A stretch of 64,000 nt of DNA from SZUA-365 sp964635845 (GCA_964635845.1 CAZWNO010000002.1:45144-109143), one strand, 5' to 3'; positions 36,401 through 44,879 are shown, counted from the first letter of the stretch. Made by a program: numbers and translations. The notes: a model not told the origin generated them from the sequence alone.

Positions 36401-36506
36401 GCACAGCTTCCGTCTCGACACGTCCGCGCTGAGCACCGGCGTCTATCGCGTCCGCGTGCAGGCAGGCGATCGCGCTGCGACGGCAAACCTTCTCGTGATT
36501 CATTAG
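33495..36506 (+). CDS. Subtilase (S8) with propeller and T9SS C-terminal domain, copy 2
   Basis: A 1003-residue paralogue of the preceding gene with the same domain order: signal peptide (1-23), propeptide-like domain (40-138), S8 domain with Asp179 (DVDTGVD), His249 (GHGTNTSG), Asn340 and Ser405 (GTSFSSPLASG), an immunoglobulin-like part, an Asp-box propeller (TTNGGTLW, TTDGGATW, SVDRGATW, TSDGGETW, SSDLGATW) and a type A sorting domain. Long blocks such as TQWAVT, AWDVTTGDSTI and GWNNSY are shared between the copies. Both catalytic sites are intact, so neither copy is decayed. The copies may differ in substrate through the divergent propeller loops. Confidence 0.93.
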   Translation: MKAFSGMCIAALYLLLAASPTLADSPERTASPATYGKRSVEIVPNVLIVKLRPQVSFSSGGDRLGVRALDAILARVGATAVETFSTVKENAMQKAARRQYHHDRMVKIRYSSTDHPALLAKEIASDPNVEYAEPYYVYPVSHTPNDPRLSTQWAVTVMKLKEAWDVTTGDSTIIIGDVDTGVDWTHEDLSLSIYINPGEYGTNGELSANGVDDDSNGKIDDWHGWDYFGNGSFSAPKPDNNPMDGTLGHGTNTSGCAAALANNGLGIAGSSYRAKILAIKASTDQTGGVGGYEGILYAAQMGCRIINCSWGGSGDRSQALQDLVDDVTDMGALVVGSSGNDPIDNDYTPHWPSSFNRVLNVGSVESSGAASTWCTYGTSVHTYSPGSGILTTKKGGGYTNPTGTSFSSPLASGVAALVFAMHPDWTPDQVAAQIRVTSDRFGSTPTSKRLSRLNAFKAVSLNRNLDEIPGLRISRFSYVFQGGGSSFTEPRQTARVTVEFENVLAPTSAAATAYVDLDDPSITASATDFALGVMNTFDKKTVEFDVVLSDKPQTSEGYLPVRIRIEDGEYLDYVMGRIPIFLDDAWHTSLSFGAPYFTSIDAVSATVVWATANVQSQDICVRTVNGGSSWSNTAGSGFPNGKGVYCVFGVNSSIALVGTGPDSGPAGVFRTTNGGTLWTGSSVSSITGFVNWIHMFDAQNGILQGDPLGGTWGIATTTDGGATWTKAPGAPAAPTGEAGWNNSYAAAGDTLWFGTNNSKIYRSVDRGATWSSFPTPSKHSVDMVFADSRRGMIRFTTQTSSGGTNALAVTSDGGETWTQLSTITVTTGGSIEVEPDGKRFWFMQGTNAHVSSDLGATWTVQATPGGFGLITCSSAYSGGIKSDVYAAGLDIFKFTSTFDPYNTTGIGDAPAAAGFGIDYLYPNPVSTASAGGITVGFTLDESSAAKLAVYDNLGRVAVEGLDANLTAGAHSFRLDTSALSTGVYRVRVQAGDRAATANLLVIH

Positions 36507-36599
36507 AATCCGCGGCAGGTGGCCGGCGCGGCACCCGCGCGTTTCTGATTGACGGCCATCAGTTTCCCGCACCGCGACAGCGAAAATTTTCTTATACTT

Positions 36600-36634
36600 G
36601 AAGGATACCGAATTTCGGTATCCTTCATTTTTTT
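36600..36634 (+). terminator. Intrinsic terminator after second subtilase
   Basis: GAAGGATACCG (36600-36610) pairs with CGGTATCCTTC (36616-36626) and is followed by A and seven Ts. It ends 18 bases before the lgt ATG. A TATACT sequence at 36593-36598 sits directly before the stem. Confidence 0.85.
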
Positions 36635-36652
36635 CACACGAAAGATCCGCCC

Positions 36653-37432
36653 ATGTTCACCTGGAGTCCCGATCCCGTATTCTTCAGTATCGGAGAATGG
36701 CACATCCGCTGGTACGGTCTGCTCTTCTCCCTCGCGTTCCTGTGCAGCTTTGCTGTCATGGTGTGGATCTTCCGGCGGGAGAAAAAAGGCGACGACCTCC
36801 TGAACAAGCTCTTCCTGTACGTGTTCGTCGGGGTGGTGGTCGGAGCGCGCCTCGGACACTGTCTCTTCTACAGTCCCGAATTCTACCTGACACACCCCCT
36901 CGAGATTCTGAAGATCTGGGAGGGCGGACTCGCCAGTCACGGTGCGGCCGCGGGCATCCTGCTTGCGATCCTTCTGTTCGTTCGTACGACACCGGGAGTG
37001 AGTTTCTACTGGGTGACCGACCGCGTCTCGGTGGTGATTCCGCTGGCTGCGATCTTCGTCCGCCTCGGCAATTTCGTGAATTCGGAGATCCTGGGACTCC
37101 CAACCAGCGTTCCCTGGGCGGTCATTTTCGCGCGCGTCGACGACATCCCGCGGCATCCCGTGCAGCTCTACGAGGCGATAAGCTATCTCGCCATATTCGT
37201 GATCATGATCCTTCTGTACCGGAAGAACGCGGCAGCGCGCGCGGGACGCCTGACCGGCAGTATGGTCGCCATGCTCTTCACCATGCGGTTCTTTCTCGAA
37301 TTCTTCAAGACCGGACAGTCCACACTCGATCCTTCCATGCCCATCACCATGGGACAGCTGCTGAGCGTCCCTCTCGTGCTGTTCGGACTCTGGTTGCTTA
37401 TGCGAAAGTCGGCCGCCCCCATGAAATCGTGA
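36653..37432 (+). CDS. lgt: Prolipoprotein diacylglyceryl transferase
   Basis: Inner-membrane enzyme that transfers diacylglycerol from phosphatidylglycerol to the lipobox cysteine of prolipoproteins. The 259 residues include about seven hydrophobic segments. Conserved features are IRWYGLLFSLAF, GARLGHCLFY, GGLASHGAAAG and the Lgt signature RLGNFVNSEILG, followed by RHPVQLYEAI. It is needed for the many lipoproteins encoded in this window (for example at 18.8, 23.2, 44.9 and 48.6 kb). The start lies directly after the strong terminator of the subtilase gene, so its own promoter must overlap that hairpin or lie upstream of it. Confidence 0.95.
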   Translation: MFTWSPDPVFFSIGEWHIRWYGLLFSLAFLCSFAVMVWIFRREKKGDDLLNKLFLYVFVGVVVGARLGHCLFYSPEFYLTHPLEILKIWEGGLASHGAAAGILLAILLFVRTTPGVSFYWVTDRVSVVIPLAAIFVRLGNFVNSEILGLPTSVPWAVIFARVDDIPRHPVQLYEAISYLAIFVIMILLYRKNAAARAGRLTGSMVAMLFTMRFFLEFFKTGQSTLDPSMPITMGQLLSVPLVLFGLWLLMRKSAAPMKS

Positions 37433-37516
37433 TTTCTGCAGGGACCGCGGCTGCCTCTCGACAGGAATCGCGCCTGCTCCGCGGTGGGTGCGGCATGGCT
37501 GCAACTCCTCCGCGTG

Positions 37517-38617
37517 TCAATTCCCCACACCGATCCCGACACCCCATCGCGCCGTCAAACCGGCGAGCACCTTCCCTTCGGTGGTGACAGTGCACCAGAA
37601 GCCCGGACGCACACCGGCCGCTTCGACGAAGCCAGGGTACAGGTTGAGCGTCACGAGGTTCGAAGAGATGCCGCTCAGTACGAGCGATGCGAGAAGGGAG
37701 TTCTCGCGATCGTAGAACACGCCGGCGCTCCAGACCAGGCTGCCTGTCAGATGCAGGGGATTCTCCGTCTCCGGAATGACGTCCGCATTGCGCAGTCCGG
37801 CAGCGACCGATACCGCGCTCCCGTCATCGAAGCGGCGGGAGAGTCCCGCCAGACCGTTGATGCCGAAGACATAGATCAGGGAATGCCCGTCCCAGAAGGG
37901 CAGGTTGTATTTCGCGACAAAGTACTGTCCGGTATTCCGCAACGTCATGTCCCTCACGTTCAGTGTCGGTTGCAGCGACCAGTCGTTCAGGTGCAGCGTT
38001 TCCGAGAAAAAGACGGCGACATCGTCTATGCTGAAGAGCAGCATTCCCCCGATGTCGAAGAGATAGATATCCGCCAGCGGGTCGATCAGCTCTCCCTGCA
38101 CGCCGTTGTTTTCCACGACCTCATTGAGCAGGTGATAGGCCATGACGGTCGCGGCTGACCATACGCGCGGCGCGGCGAAGCCGTGCTGCTCGTACCATTC
38201 GCCGAGCTTGACGAAGGTCATGCCTCCGCCGACCAGGTGCAGCTGGTAATTCGGCCACCAGCTCGCACCTTCGCTGAATTCCAGCGGCAGCACTTCATGT
38301 CGGAGAAAACGTCCCCAGCCATAACGATTGATCAGCGGCAGCGGCTTCGCGAGATTGCCGAACACCGTGCGTCCGGCCTGCGCGAAGGGATAGGCGAACA
38401 CATCCCGGCGATAGCGATCGAGCTGGAGGATATCGAAGCCGCCGTTGAGCAGCACCGTCAGCGGAGAGTACTGCGCCTCGCTTCCCCAGTCCTGTCCCCG
38501 GTAATACAGCTGCTGCGCTCCCGCGCAGGTGATAATTGCGAAAAATAACGCAATCGTGCTGATTCCGGTCAATATTCTCCTACCGAGTCCACGAAGAGAA
38601 CGGGATGGACCAATCAA
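37517..38617 (-). CDS. Exported outer-membrane-like protein of unknown function
   Basis: No ATG fits. A TTG at 38617 gives 366 residues with a classical signal peptide (basic RSLRGLGRR then LTGISTIALFFAIITCAGA). A second TTG at 38572 has a perfect AGGAG six bases before it, but loses the basic part; either may be used. The mature protein has no recognised domain; GWGRFLRHEVLPLEF, WWPNYQLHLVGGGMTFVKL and DPLADIYLFDIGGMLLF look conserved. The second half alternates short strands (NLYPGFVEAAGV ... LAGLTARWGVGIGVGN) like an outer-membrane barrel. It is convergent with lgt. Confidence 0.65.
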   Translation of the reverse strand: MIGPSRSLRGLGRRILTGISTIALFFAIITCAGAQQLYYRGQDWGSEAQYSPLTVLLNGGFDILQLDRYRRDVFAYPFAQAGRTVFGNLAKPLPLINRYGWGRFLRHEVLPLEFSEGASWWPNYQLHLVGGGMTFVKLGEWYEQHGFAAPRVWSAATVMAYHLLNEVVENNGVQGELIDPLADIYLFDIGGMLLFSIDDVAVFFSETLHLNDWSLQPTLNVRDMTLRNTGQYFVAKYNLPFWDGHSLIYVFGINGLAGLSRRFDDGSAVSVAAGLRNADVIPETENPLHLTGSLVWSAGVFYDRENSLLASLVLSGISSNLVTLNLYPGFVEAAGVRPGFWCTVTTEGKVLAGLTARWGVGIGVGN

Positions 38618-38802
38618 TCTGCCTGGATAGTGCGGGCTTCGGTGCGGGCTGAGACTTCCGGAAAAGTAAATTATGAAGAATACTGTACTTGCGTCCTGCA
38701 TGGAAGTGACGTACGGGGAGAAAAGGATGGTTTGGGGGATAGGGGTGGACAATCCCGACCACGGAAAGGTTACAGAAATTCTCACATTTTCCTAACGGAA
38801 TC

Positions 38803-38831
38803 TTGTTTTTATCGTAAATTCCGTGTAATCT
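38803..38831 (+). promoter_or_regulatory. Putative promoter of TonB-like gene
   Basis: TTGTTT (38803-38808), 17 bases, TAATCT (38826-38831) preceded by GTG, about 62 bases before the ATG. The GTGTAAT context recurs upstream of uvrA. Confidence 0.35.
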
Positions 38832-38893
38832 TCGTGACCTGCACAGGCAGAGCCTATCGCATTCCATAGATATGTTCCACTCCGGAGAAAACG

Positions 38894-39712
38894 ATGCAGC
38901 GATTGTTCTCCTTTTGCGTGCTCTTTCTCGCACTCGGCACCGCGGTGGTTGCGCAGTCACGCGGTTTCATTCCCCCGCTGTTCAGTCTGCCTGATGAAAG
39001 CGAGCAGGTGCGGTTCACCTCCGCCCTGCAGCCGCAGTTTCAGCTGCCGGATTATCCCGCGGTACAGCTGAGCAACGGCGTGGAAGGGGTCGTTGAAGTG
39101 CAGCTGTACGTCACTTCCGAGGGCGAAGTGGTTTTCAGTGAGGTCACGGTCAGTTCCGGAGTGGAGGAATTTGACGACCTCGCACTGTCCAGCGCAATGA
39201 AAGCGCGTTTCCCGGCCGGGTATGCGACGGTGAAGGGGCTCGCACGCGATTTCCGGATCTCGATGCCTTTTTATTTCCTGCTCTCCGCCGATCCCGAACA
39301 GTACTGGCAGTCCCGCCTCGAACTGTCGCGCGTCCAGCAGGAATATGAGATCGTCATGAAGAGCTTCCAGGATTTCCTGATGGAGCGCAGCAAGACGCCG
39401 CCGCAAAAGGTGAAGGAGATCCACCGCGGGATGGAAGAGAAAGTCGCGATCGCGAAGAACATACACCGCATCCTCGCGGAGAAAAAGGAAACCGCCATCC
39501 TCCGCCTGCACAAACAGCTCGACGAGCATCGCGGGCAGGCCCCGCTGGCCGACGGTGAGGATGCAAGCTGGCGCCGTGACCTTCAGGACCGCGGTCAGGC
39601 GAGCGTCCAGACCGCCTTGCCGGGAACAGGCGTGGTCAATGCCCGTTCAGTCGGCGCCGAGGGCGTCGACCGGCTGACGCATGAACTGGAAATGAAGAAA
39701 GCGTATCTGTGA
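38894..39712 (+). CDS. Exported protein with TonB-like C-terminal domain placed N-terminally
   Basis: A 272-residue protein with a signal peptide (MQRLFSFCVLFLALGTAVVA). Residues ~55-120 (GVEGVVEVQLYVTSEGEVVFSEVTVSSGVEEFDDLALSSAMKARF) match the TonB C-terminal fold. Unlike true TonB there is no membrane anchor with a proline-rich spacer; a helical, charged region (about 130-215, possibly coiled coil) follows instead. It may be a soluble periplasmic adaptor rather than an energy transducer. It is transcribed alone and ends at a strong terminator. Confidence 0.75.
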   Translation: MQRLFSFCVLFLALGTAVVAQSRGFIPPLFSLPDESEQVRFTSALQPQFQLPDYPAVQLSNGVEGVVEVQLYVTSEGEVVFSEVTVSSGVEEFDDLALSSAMKARFPAGYATVKGLARDFRISMPFYFLLSADPEQYWQSRLELSRVQQEYEIVMKSFQDFLMERSKTPPQKVKEIHRGMEEKVAIAKNIHRILAEKKETAILRLHKQLDEHRGQAPLADGEDASWRRDLQDRGQASVQTALPGTGVVNARSVGAEGVDRLTHELEMKKAYL

Positions 39713-39782
39713 TTTTCTTGCATCGGCGGTCCTGAACCAGCCACCGATGTACCCATAACAAACTCACCTGAGTGCTATGAAG

Positions 39783-39811
39783 ACATCCGCTGAAAGGCGG
39801 ATGTTTTTTTT
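39783..39811 (+). terminator. Intrinsic terminator after TonB-like gene
   Basis: ACATCCGC (39783-39790) pairs with GCGGATGT (39797-39804) around TGAAAG and is followed by an unbroken run of Ts to 39811. Confidence 0.85.
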
Positions 39812-39824
39812 CGATTCGCCGCGG

Positions 39825-40613
39825 TCAGTCGATCGCAGCGATGCTCAGCACTTCCCCGACGTCGTGCCGCGAGGCGATGACGACGCGCGGACGAAATCCC
39901 TCGCGCCGTGCGAGCACTGCCTCCACTTCGCGCAGCACGACTTCCGGCGTGTTGTTGTTTTCGCTCAGATGGCCGAGGATGAGCGTGCGGAGACGGCCGT
40001 TGCAGCACTGCTCCACCAGTTCCATCGCCTGGATGTTGGAGAGATGTCCGTGCGGCGCGCGGATACGCTCCTTGAGGTATTGCGGGTAGGGACCGTGCTC
40101 GAGCATGTACTCGTCGTAGTTGCTCTCAAGCAGCGCGGCGTCGACTTCACCCAGCAGCCGCGCCACGTCCTCGTTGCCTACGCCCAGGTCCGTGACATAG
40201 AGGAAGCGCCTCTCCCCGATCTGAACGAGAAAGAACACCGGATCGGCCGCGTCGTGGGACTTGGCGAAAGCCTGCACGGTGATGTCCTCCACCCTCACCG
40301 TTTCGCCGCGGCCGATGAAGCGGTGCCCCTTGTGCGGACGGCTGCGCCACATCCCGCGCCATGTGGCCTCGGTCAGAAAGGTCGGCACACGATAGAGTTT
40401 CGTGGTCACCGGCAGACCGCGCACGTGGTCGGTGTGTTCGTGTGTGACGAAGATGCCGCGCACGCTGTGCAATGACCGGCCGTGCAGCTTGAGCCGCTGC
40501 TCGATCTGCCGGCGCGAGATGCCGCAGTCGAGCAGCACCGCCGCGCCGCTGCGCTGCGACTCGACGTAGACGGCGTTACCGTTGCTTCCGGAATTCAGGA
40601 CGATGATGTTCAT
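39825..40613 (-). CDS. Metallo-beta-lactamase-fold hydrolase (YycJ/WalJ-like)
   Basis: The ATG at 40613 gives 262 residues. NIIVLNSGSNGNAVYVES, LLDCGISRRQIEQRL and FVTHEHTDHVRGL (HxHxDH metal site, near residue 60) follow the YycJ pattern, as do YVTDLGVG, ESNYDE and LGHLSENNN. Members bind two metal ions and are thought to be nucleases or phosphodiesterases linked to cell-wall and DNA-damage responses. It lies upstream of, and convergent to, the TonB-like gene and 72 bases downstream of the S46 peptidase gene. Confidence 0.9.
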   Translation of the reverse strand: MNIIVLNSGSNGNAVYVESQRSGAAVLLDCGISRRQIEQRLKLHGRSLHSVRGIFVTHEHTDHVRGLPVTTKLYRVPTFLTEATWRGMWRSRPHKGHRFIGRGETVRVEDITVQAFAKSHDAADPVFFLVQIGERRFLYVTDLGVGNEDVARLLGEVDAALLESNYDEYMLEHGPYPQYLKERIRAPHGHLSNIQAMELVEQCCNGRLRTLILGHLSENNNTPEVVLREVEAVLARREGFRPRVVIASRHDVGEVLSIAAID

Positions 40614-40685
40614 GCGTGTTTTCCAGAGGCAGTGCCGAACGGTATGGCCATCCTGCACTGCTTCATGTCAGAGGAATCGGAATGC

Positions 40686-42815
40686 TCAGCCGACACCAAG
40701 TTCCCGGAGAAGAAAATCCGCTTTTCCGAGATACCTGGCGACGAACAGCACGTAGCGGATGTCGGCGCCGATGCTGCGGCTGTAGTCCTCGCTCCACTGG
40801 TAGTCGTTGACGGTGGCTTCGTAGGCGCGGTCGAAGTTCACGCCGACCAGCTCGCCGCGCGCATTGAGCACCGGACTGCCGGAATTGCCACCCGTGGTGT
40901 CCATGTTGTAGAGCATCGCGACAGGAACGTCTTCGAGCAGGGCATCTTCGTAGCTCTTGTCGTAGTTCCGTGTGTTGTAGAGTTCCACGAGCTGCGATGG
41001 CGCGTTGAACGGTTCCACGCCGGAGTTTTTCTCGATGAGCCCGCGAAGCGTGGTCTGCGGTTTGAAGTATGTGGCATCGGCCGGGGCGTAACCGCGGATA
41101 TAACCATAGGTCAGCCGCAGCGTGCTGTTGGCGTCGGGAATGAAATCCTTTTTCTGCCATGCCATTTTCGCATCGATGAATTCGGCTTCGAGTCGTTTGA
41201 GTTCGCCGTCGCGGGATCGGCGCCGCGCGATGATCTGCTCGTTGATCGCGTTGAGATCGCGCGCGAGCACGACGAAGGGATCCTTGCTCGCGGCGAGCGT
41301 CTCCCTGCTCCACCCGGCGATCACGTTGATGCCCGCATGCGACGCGATGGCGCTCTTCTGAAACGCCTCGCGCACGCGGATGACGGCCGTCGCGCGGTCC
41401 GCATCCTTGCCGATGAGCGCGGGAAGCGAGGCCGGCTTCTGCGTGGCGGGCAGTTTCGAGAAGTCATGCAGCAGCGTGGCGAGGAATTCGAGTTCCGTGC
41501 CCTGGTGAATCTGGCCGTACTGCGCTTCGATGAACTGCTGCATGCGTACCGCCTTGTCCCCGGTGACATCCCCTTTTTCCACGGACTTCATGACGGAGGC
41601 GAGCATCGAGATGTAATGGTTGCGTGCGATCTGTGTGGCGATGATCTCCTGCAGCGCCGTCGCCTCGTACTCTGCGTAGACACCGCGCAGTTCGGCCTGT
41701 GTTCTGCTGAATTTCGCACGGAGTTCCGGTGTGCTCTCGATATGCTGTTGCAGCGCGGCTTCCTCGGCGCGGCGCTTGTCGACCAATCCGAGGCGGCGCA
41801 GTCCCTGCAGCTTGCCCTTGTAGTTCTTTGTTGCGTTGGCGAGCCCCTTCGTAAGATCGGCGAACGCCAGCTGCAGCGTGCGATCGCCTTCCGAGGCCTT
41901 GTCCAGGGTCTCGATCATATAGTCATAGCGCGCGGAGAGGTACGGCAGAATGACATTCTGATAGAGCGCGATATAGTCCGATGTCTTGTGCCTGTAAGTG
42001 CGTCCGGGATAGCCGAGAATGAACACGAAATCACCTTCGCTCACTCCCTTCGGCGCGACCTTGATATGGCGCTTGGGCTTGTACGGTACGTTTTCCTTCG
42101 CATACGTGGAGGTTTTCCCGTCGGGAGCGACGTAGGCGCGAAGGAAGGAGAAGTCCCCTGTGTGCCGCGGCCAGACCCAGTTGTCGATCTCGCCGCCGAA
42201 GTTGCCCACGGCGAGCGGCGGCACGTACACCAGGCGGACGTCGAGGATGATGCGATAGGTGAAGAGGACATAGCTCTTGCCGGGAAACATCTCCGAGACT
42301 TCACAGGAGATATTCTCGCGGCCCGCTTCCTCGTCCTTCGCCAGCTTCTTCATCTGCTCCTGTATCGCGTCGCTGCGCTGTGCGGGAGTCATGCCGGCGG
42401 TGACCACGCCGAGCACTTCTTTCGACACGTCGCGATACGCCTCGGTGATCCGACAGTTGTATCCGCGCGCGGGGAGTTCCTCGTCGCGCGTGGCGGCGGT
42501 GAAACCGTTTCGGAGGTAGTCATGCTCCGGCGTGCTTGCGTCGGTGACGCCGCTGAAGGCAATGTGATGGTTGGTGAGTATCAGGCCGTCCGCGGAGACG
42601 AATTCTCCCGTGCCGCCTCCCACCTGGCAGATGGCGTCGACGAGGCTGACGCCGTCGGGATTATATATTTCGGATGCATCGATCTGCAATCCTTTGGCCT
42701 TGAGGTCGATGCGTGCGATCTCGCTCAGAGGGTACATACCCTCGTCAGCGGTGAGTCCGACGACCAGGAAAAGGGATAACGCGACGAGAGTGGCCAGGCG
42801 AACGGTGCGGAACAT
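40686..42815 (-). CDS. S46 dipeptidyl-peptidase, DPP11-like
   Basis: The ATG at 42815 gives 709 residues with a signal peptide (MFRTVRLATLVALSLFLVVG). GEFVSADGLILTNHH (His83/84) and MDTTGGNSGSPVLNARGE (Ser645) form the chymotrypsin-like catalytic elements of family S46, which cuts dipeptides from the N-termini of peptides in the periplasm. From published S46 work, the residue 18 positions after the catalytic Ser sets P1 specificity: Gly in DPP7, Arg in DPP11. Here it is Arg663 (VNFDRAYE), so a preference for Asp/Glu is predicted. Such enzymes feed peptide fermentation or amino-acid uptake. Confidence 0.92.
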   Translation of the reverse strand: MFRTVRLATLVALSLFLVVGLTADEGMYPLSEIARIDLKAKGLQIDASEIYNPDGVSLVDAICQVGGGTGEFVSADGLILTNHHIAFSGVTDASTPEHDYLRNGFTAATRDEELPARGYNCRITEAYRDVSKEVLGVVTAGMTPAQRSDAIQEQMKKLAKDEEAGRENISCEVSEMFPGKSYVLFTYRIILDVRLVYVPPLAVGNFGGEIDNWVWPRHTGDFSFLRAYVAPDGKTSTYAKENVPYKPKRHIKVAPKGVSEGDFVFILGYPGRTYRHKTSDYIALYQNVILPYLSARYDYMIETLDKASEGDRTLQLAFADLTKGLANATKNYKGKLQGLRRLGLVDKRRAEEAALQQHIESTPELRAKFSRTQAELRGVYAEYEATALQEIIATQIARNHYISMLASVMKSVEKGDVTGDKAVRMQQFIEAQYGQIHQGTELEFLATLLHDFSKLPATQKPASLPALIGKDADRATAVIRVREAFQKSAIASHAGINVIAGWSRETLAASKDPFVVLARDLNAINEQIIARRRSRDGELKRLEAEFIDAKMAWQKKDFIPDANSTLRLTYGYIRGYAPADATYFKPQTTLRGLIEKNSGVEPFNAPSQLVELYNTRNYDKSYEDALLEDVPVAMLYNMDTTGGNSGSPVLNARGELVGVNFDRAYEATVNDYQWSEDYSRSIGADIRYVLFVARYLGKADFLLRELGVG

Positions 42816-42999
42816 TGTGCGAAGCCTCCGATGATAATCACATTTGAACGTGCTGCCGCGGGGCATGCATCGTTCAAGATAAGGAAAAAGCGAGAGCGGC
42901 GAAAAGATGCGGGTGCATGCCCCGCATGAATGGCACGGAATCACGATTTCCGTTATTTTTCAATTGACGCAGCACCTACATACAATGCCGGGATCACAG

Positions 43000-44823
43000 A
43001 TGACGAAGCACCTTTCCATCACATCGATTGTCTTTCTGAACGTACTATTCTTTCTCGCGGCACTGCTCCCGGCCCAGACTGTCGTCGACACAACGCTCGT
43101 GATGAGCGACGGCGTACGGATCGACGCGCTATACGCACTGCCCGTCACACCTGCACCGCCCGGCGGTTATCCCGCCATCGTGCTGGTGCATGGTTTCGCC
43201 GGCTCGAAGAATAACAACCGATCACTCGCGCTCGATTTCGCCCGCGAAGGTTACGCGGCCACGGCGTACAGCGTGCGCGGCCAGGGCGCCTCCGAAGGAT
43301 TGTTCGAGTTCTTCACCGCGCCCCGCGTGCTCGACGACCTGCGCGAGAATATCCGCTTCACCATGCAGCTGCGGGGCAGAATCAATCCGGAGCGTGTGGC
43401 GGTCCTCGGCGCGTCGCAGGGAGGACTGCATGCATGGAATGCCGCAGCCTATGGCATGGGTGCGCGCTGCGTCGTGTCGATCATCGCCAACGGTCGCGCG
43501 GAGGAGAACTGGCTCGAGAATGGCGCGCTGAACTGGACTTTCACCGCCGCGACGATGACTCCCAACGTGCGCTTCGAGCCCGCGGTGACCGCGCTCCTGC
43601 AGCAGGCGCGCGCGAGCGGTGATTTCGGCTCGATCCAATCCTATCTTCGCGATCACTCGACGAACTCCCTCGAGAGCGGAGTCACGACCCCGACGCTGAT
43701 CCTCGTCAGCTATCGCGACGGCTTCTTCAACCAGAACGCGGCGCTGCGTCAGCTCCACGGTGTGACCGCGCCCAGGCGCATCGTGCTGTATCCGGGGGGA
43801 CACGAACTCCCGCCCGATGCCCAACAGGAGGGGTACGTCATGGACGTCCTGTACCGCTGGCTGGACTACTGGCTGAAGGATGAGACCGCCCTGGCGTCCG
43901 TGGCATCGCCCGACAGCACGGTGGTGTTCTTCGACGGCGGCACGGGGGCACGTCGCATGTATGCCGGCCAGCAATCGGAGCGATGGCTTCTCCCGGGCGA
44001 TCCGCCGCCGCAGGGGATGAAACTGCTCGATCTGTACTTCGATGAAGCGGGAATCACTCTGCAGCCTCCGCCGAACCGCAGCGAACGCGTGATCACATAT
44101 ATCAACGTGCTGGGCTCCACGCCGATTTCCTTCCGGACTGCGCCGATGTCACGGGATCTCACCGTCCTGCCGCCTGCGGGGAAAGCACAGCTCCGCGTGC
44201 GGGCGACAGGAGAGCAGTATCAGATGAATGTGCTGCTCTATGACGTCGATCCCTCCGCGGGCACCCGGATCCCGATGAATCGCGGTCATTCGCAGTCGGC
44301 GGATCCGAATACCGAGCGCACCATGGATTTCGATCTGACGAGCATCCTGCACACCGTCAGAGCGGGACATGTCATCGAAGTGCTCGTGCACGGCGGCACC
44401 GCCCTGATCCCCGACCAGTCGAGCAATTTCGGGAACGTCGTGCTCGGTCCTGTACATCCTTCGCTCAACACCTTCTTCATCGGAGGCGAGAATCCCTCGC
44501 GCATTTCCCTGTACGTCGAGGACGAAAGCACGGTCGCGGTCGCACCGCTCGGTGAGACAGAGCACATGCGGCTCTATCCTTCGTGGCCGAATCCCGTCGA
44601 CGACCACGCGACACTTTCGTTCGCACTGGACGAGGCCATGCCCGTGCGGCTGTCGGTACATGACAGCATGGGGAGAGAGATTGCGGTGCCCGTGGAAGGA
44701 TTCATGGAGGGGGGGCGGCACAGTGCGACGATGTCCGGAGCGGAGCTGCCGAACGGATTGTACATCTACAGGCTGACGGCTGCGGGAGAAGTGTCACACG
44801 GAAAATTTATCATCAGGCATTGA
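43000..44823 (+). CDS. Secreted alpha/beta hydrolase, PepX/CocE-like, with T9SS C-terminal domain
   Basis: The ATG at 43000 follows GGGA and gives 607 residues with a signal peptide (MTKHLSITSIVFLNVLFFLAALLPAQ). The hydrolase domain has VLVHGFAGSK, nucleophile Ser139 (GASQGG), Asp240 (SYRDGFF) and His268 (PGGHELP). Residues ~360-510 form a jelly-roll like the C-terminal domain of X-Pro dipeptidyl-peptidase/cocaine-esterase proteins (LRVRATGEQYQMNVLLYDVD). The last 80 residues (LYPSWPNPVDDHATLSFAL ... LPNGLYIYRLTA) are a type A sorting domain. Peptidase and esterase activity cannot be told apart here. Confidence 0.87.
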   Translation: MTKHLSITSIVFLNVLFFLAALLPAQTVVDTTLVMSDGVRIDALYALPVTPAPPGGYPAIVLVHGFAGSKNNNRSLALDFAREGYAATAYSVRGQGASEGLFEFFTAPRVLDDLRENIRFTMQLRGRINPERVAVLGASQGGLHAWNAAAYGMGARCVVSIIANGRAEENWLENGALNWTFTAATMTPNVRFEPAVTALLQQARASGDFGSIQSYLRDHSTNSLESGVTTPTLILVSYRDGFFNQNAALRQLHGVTAPRRIVLYPGGHELPPDAQQEGYVMDVLYRWLDYWLKDETALASVASPDSTVVFFDGGTGARRMYAGQQSERWLLPGDPPPQGMKLLDLYFDEAGITLQPPPNRSERVITYINVLGSTPISFRTAPMSRDLTVLPPAGKAQLRVRATGEQYQMNVLLYDVDPSAGTRIPMNRGHSQSADPNTERTMDFDLTSILHTVRAGHVIEVLVHGGTALIPDQSSNFGNVVLGPVHPSLNTFFIGGENPSRISLYVEDESTVAVAPLGETEHMRLYPSWPNPVDDHATLSFALDEAMPVRLSVHDSMGREIAVPVEGFMEGGRHSATMSGAELPNGLYIYRLTAAGEVSHGKFIIRH

Positions 44824-44828
44824 AAAGG

Positions 44829-44864
44829 CGAAGGACGGATGCCTGAATCCGTCCTTCGTGTTTT
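44829..44864. terminator. Bidirectional intrinsic terminator
   Basis: CGAAGGACGGAT (44829-44840) and ATCCGTCCTTCG (44847-44858) pair perfectly around GCCTGA. TGTTTT follows on the plus strand and CCTTTTCA on the minus strand, serving both convergent genes. Confidence 0.8.
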
Positions 44865-44879
44865 CCATGGTACCGGATG

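Noticed and set aside
38894..39712. Functional TonB energy transducer
   Set aside because: No membrane anchor or proline-rich spacer and no exbB/exbD nearby; the TonB-like domain lies in the N-terminal half.
40482..42779. 765-codon plus-strand open frame opposite the S46 peptidase
   Set aside because: Despite its length the translation has no family features, while the minus strand encodes a complete S46 enzyme with signal peptide.
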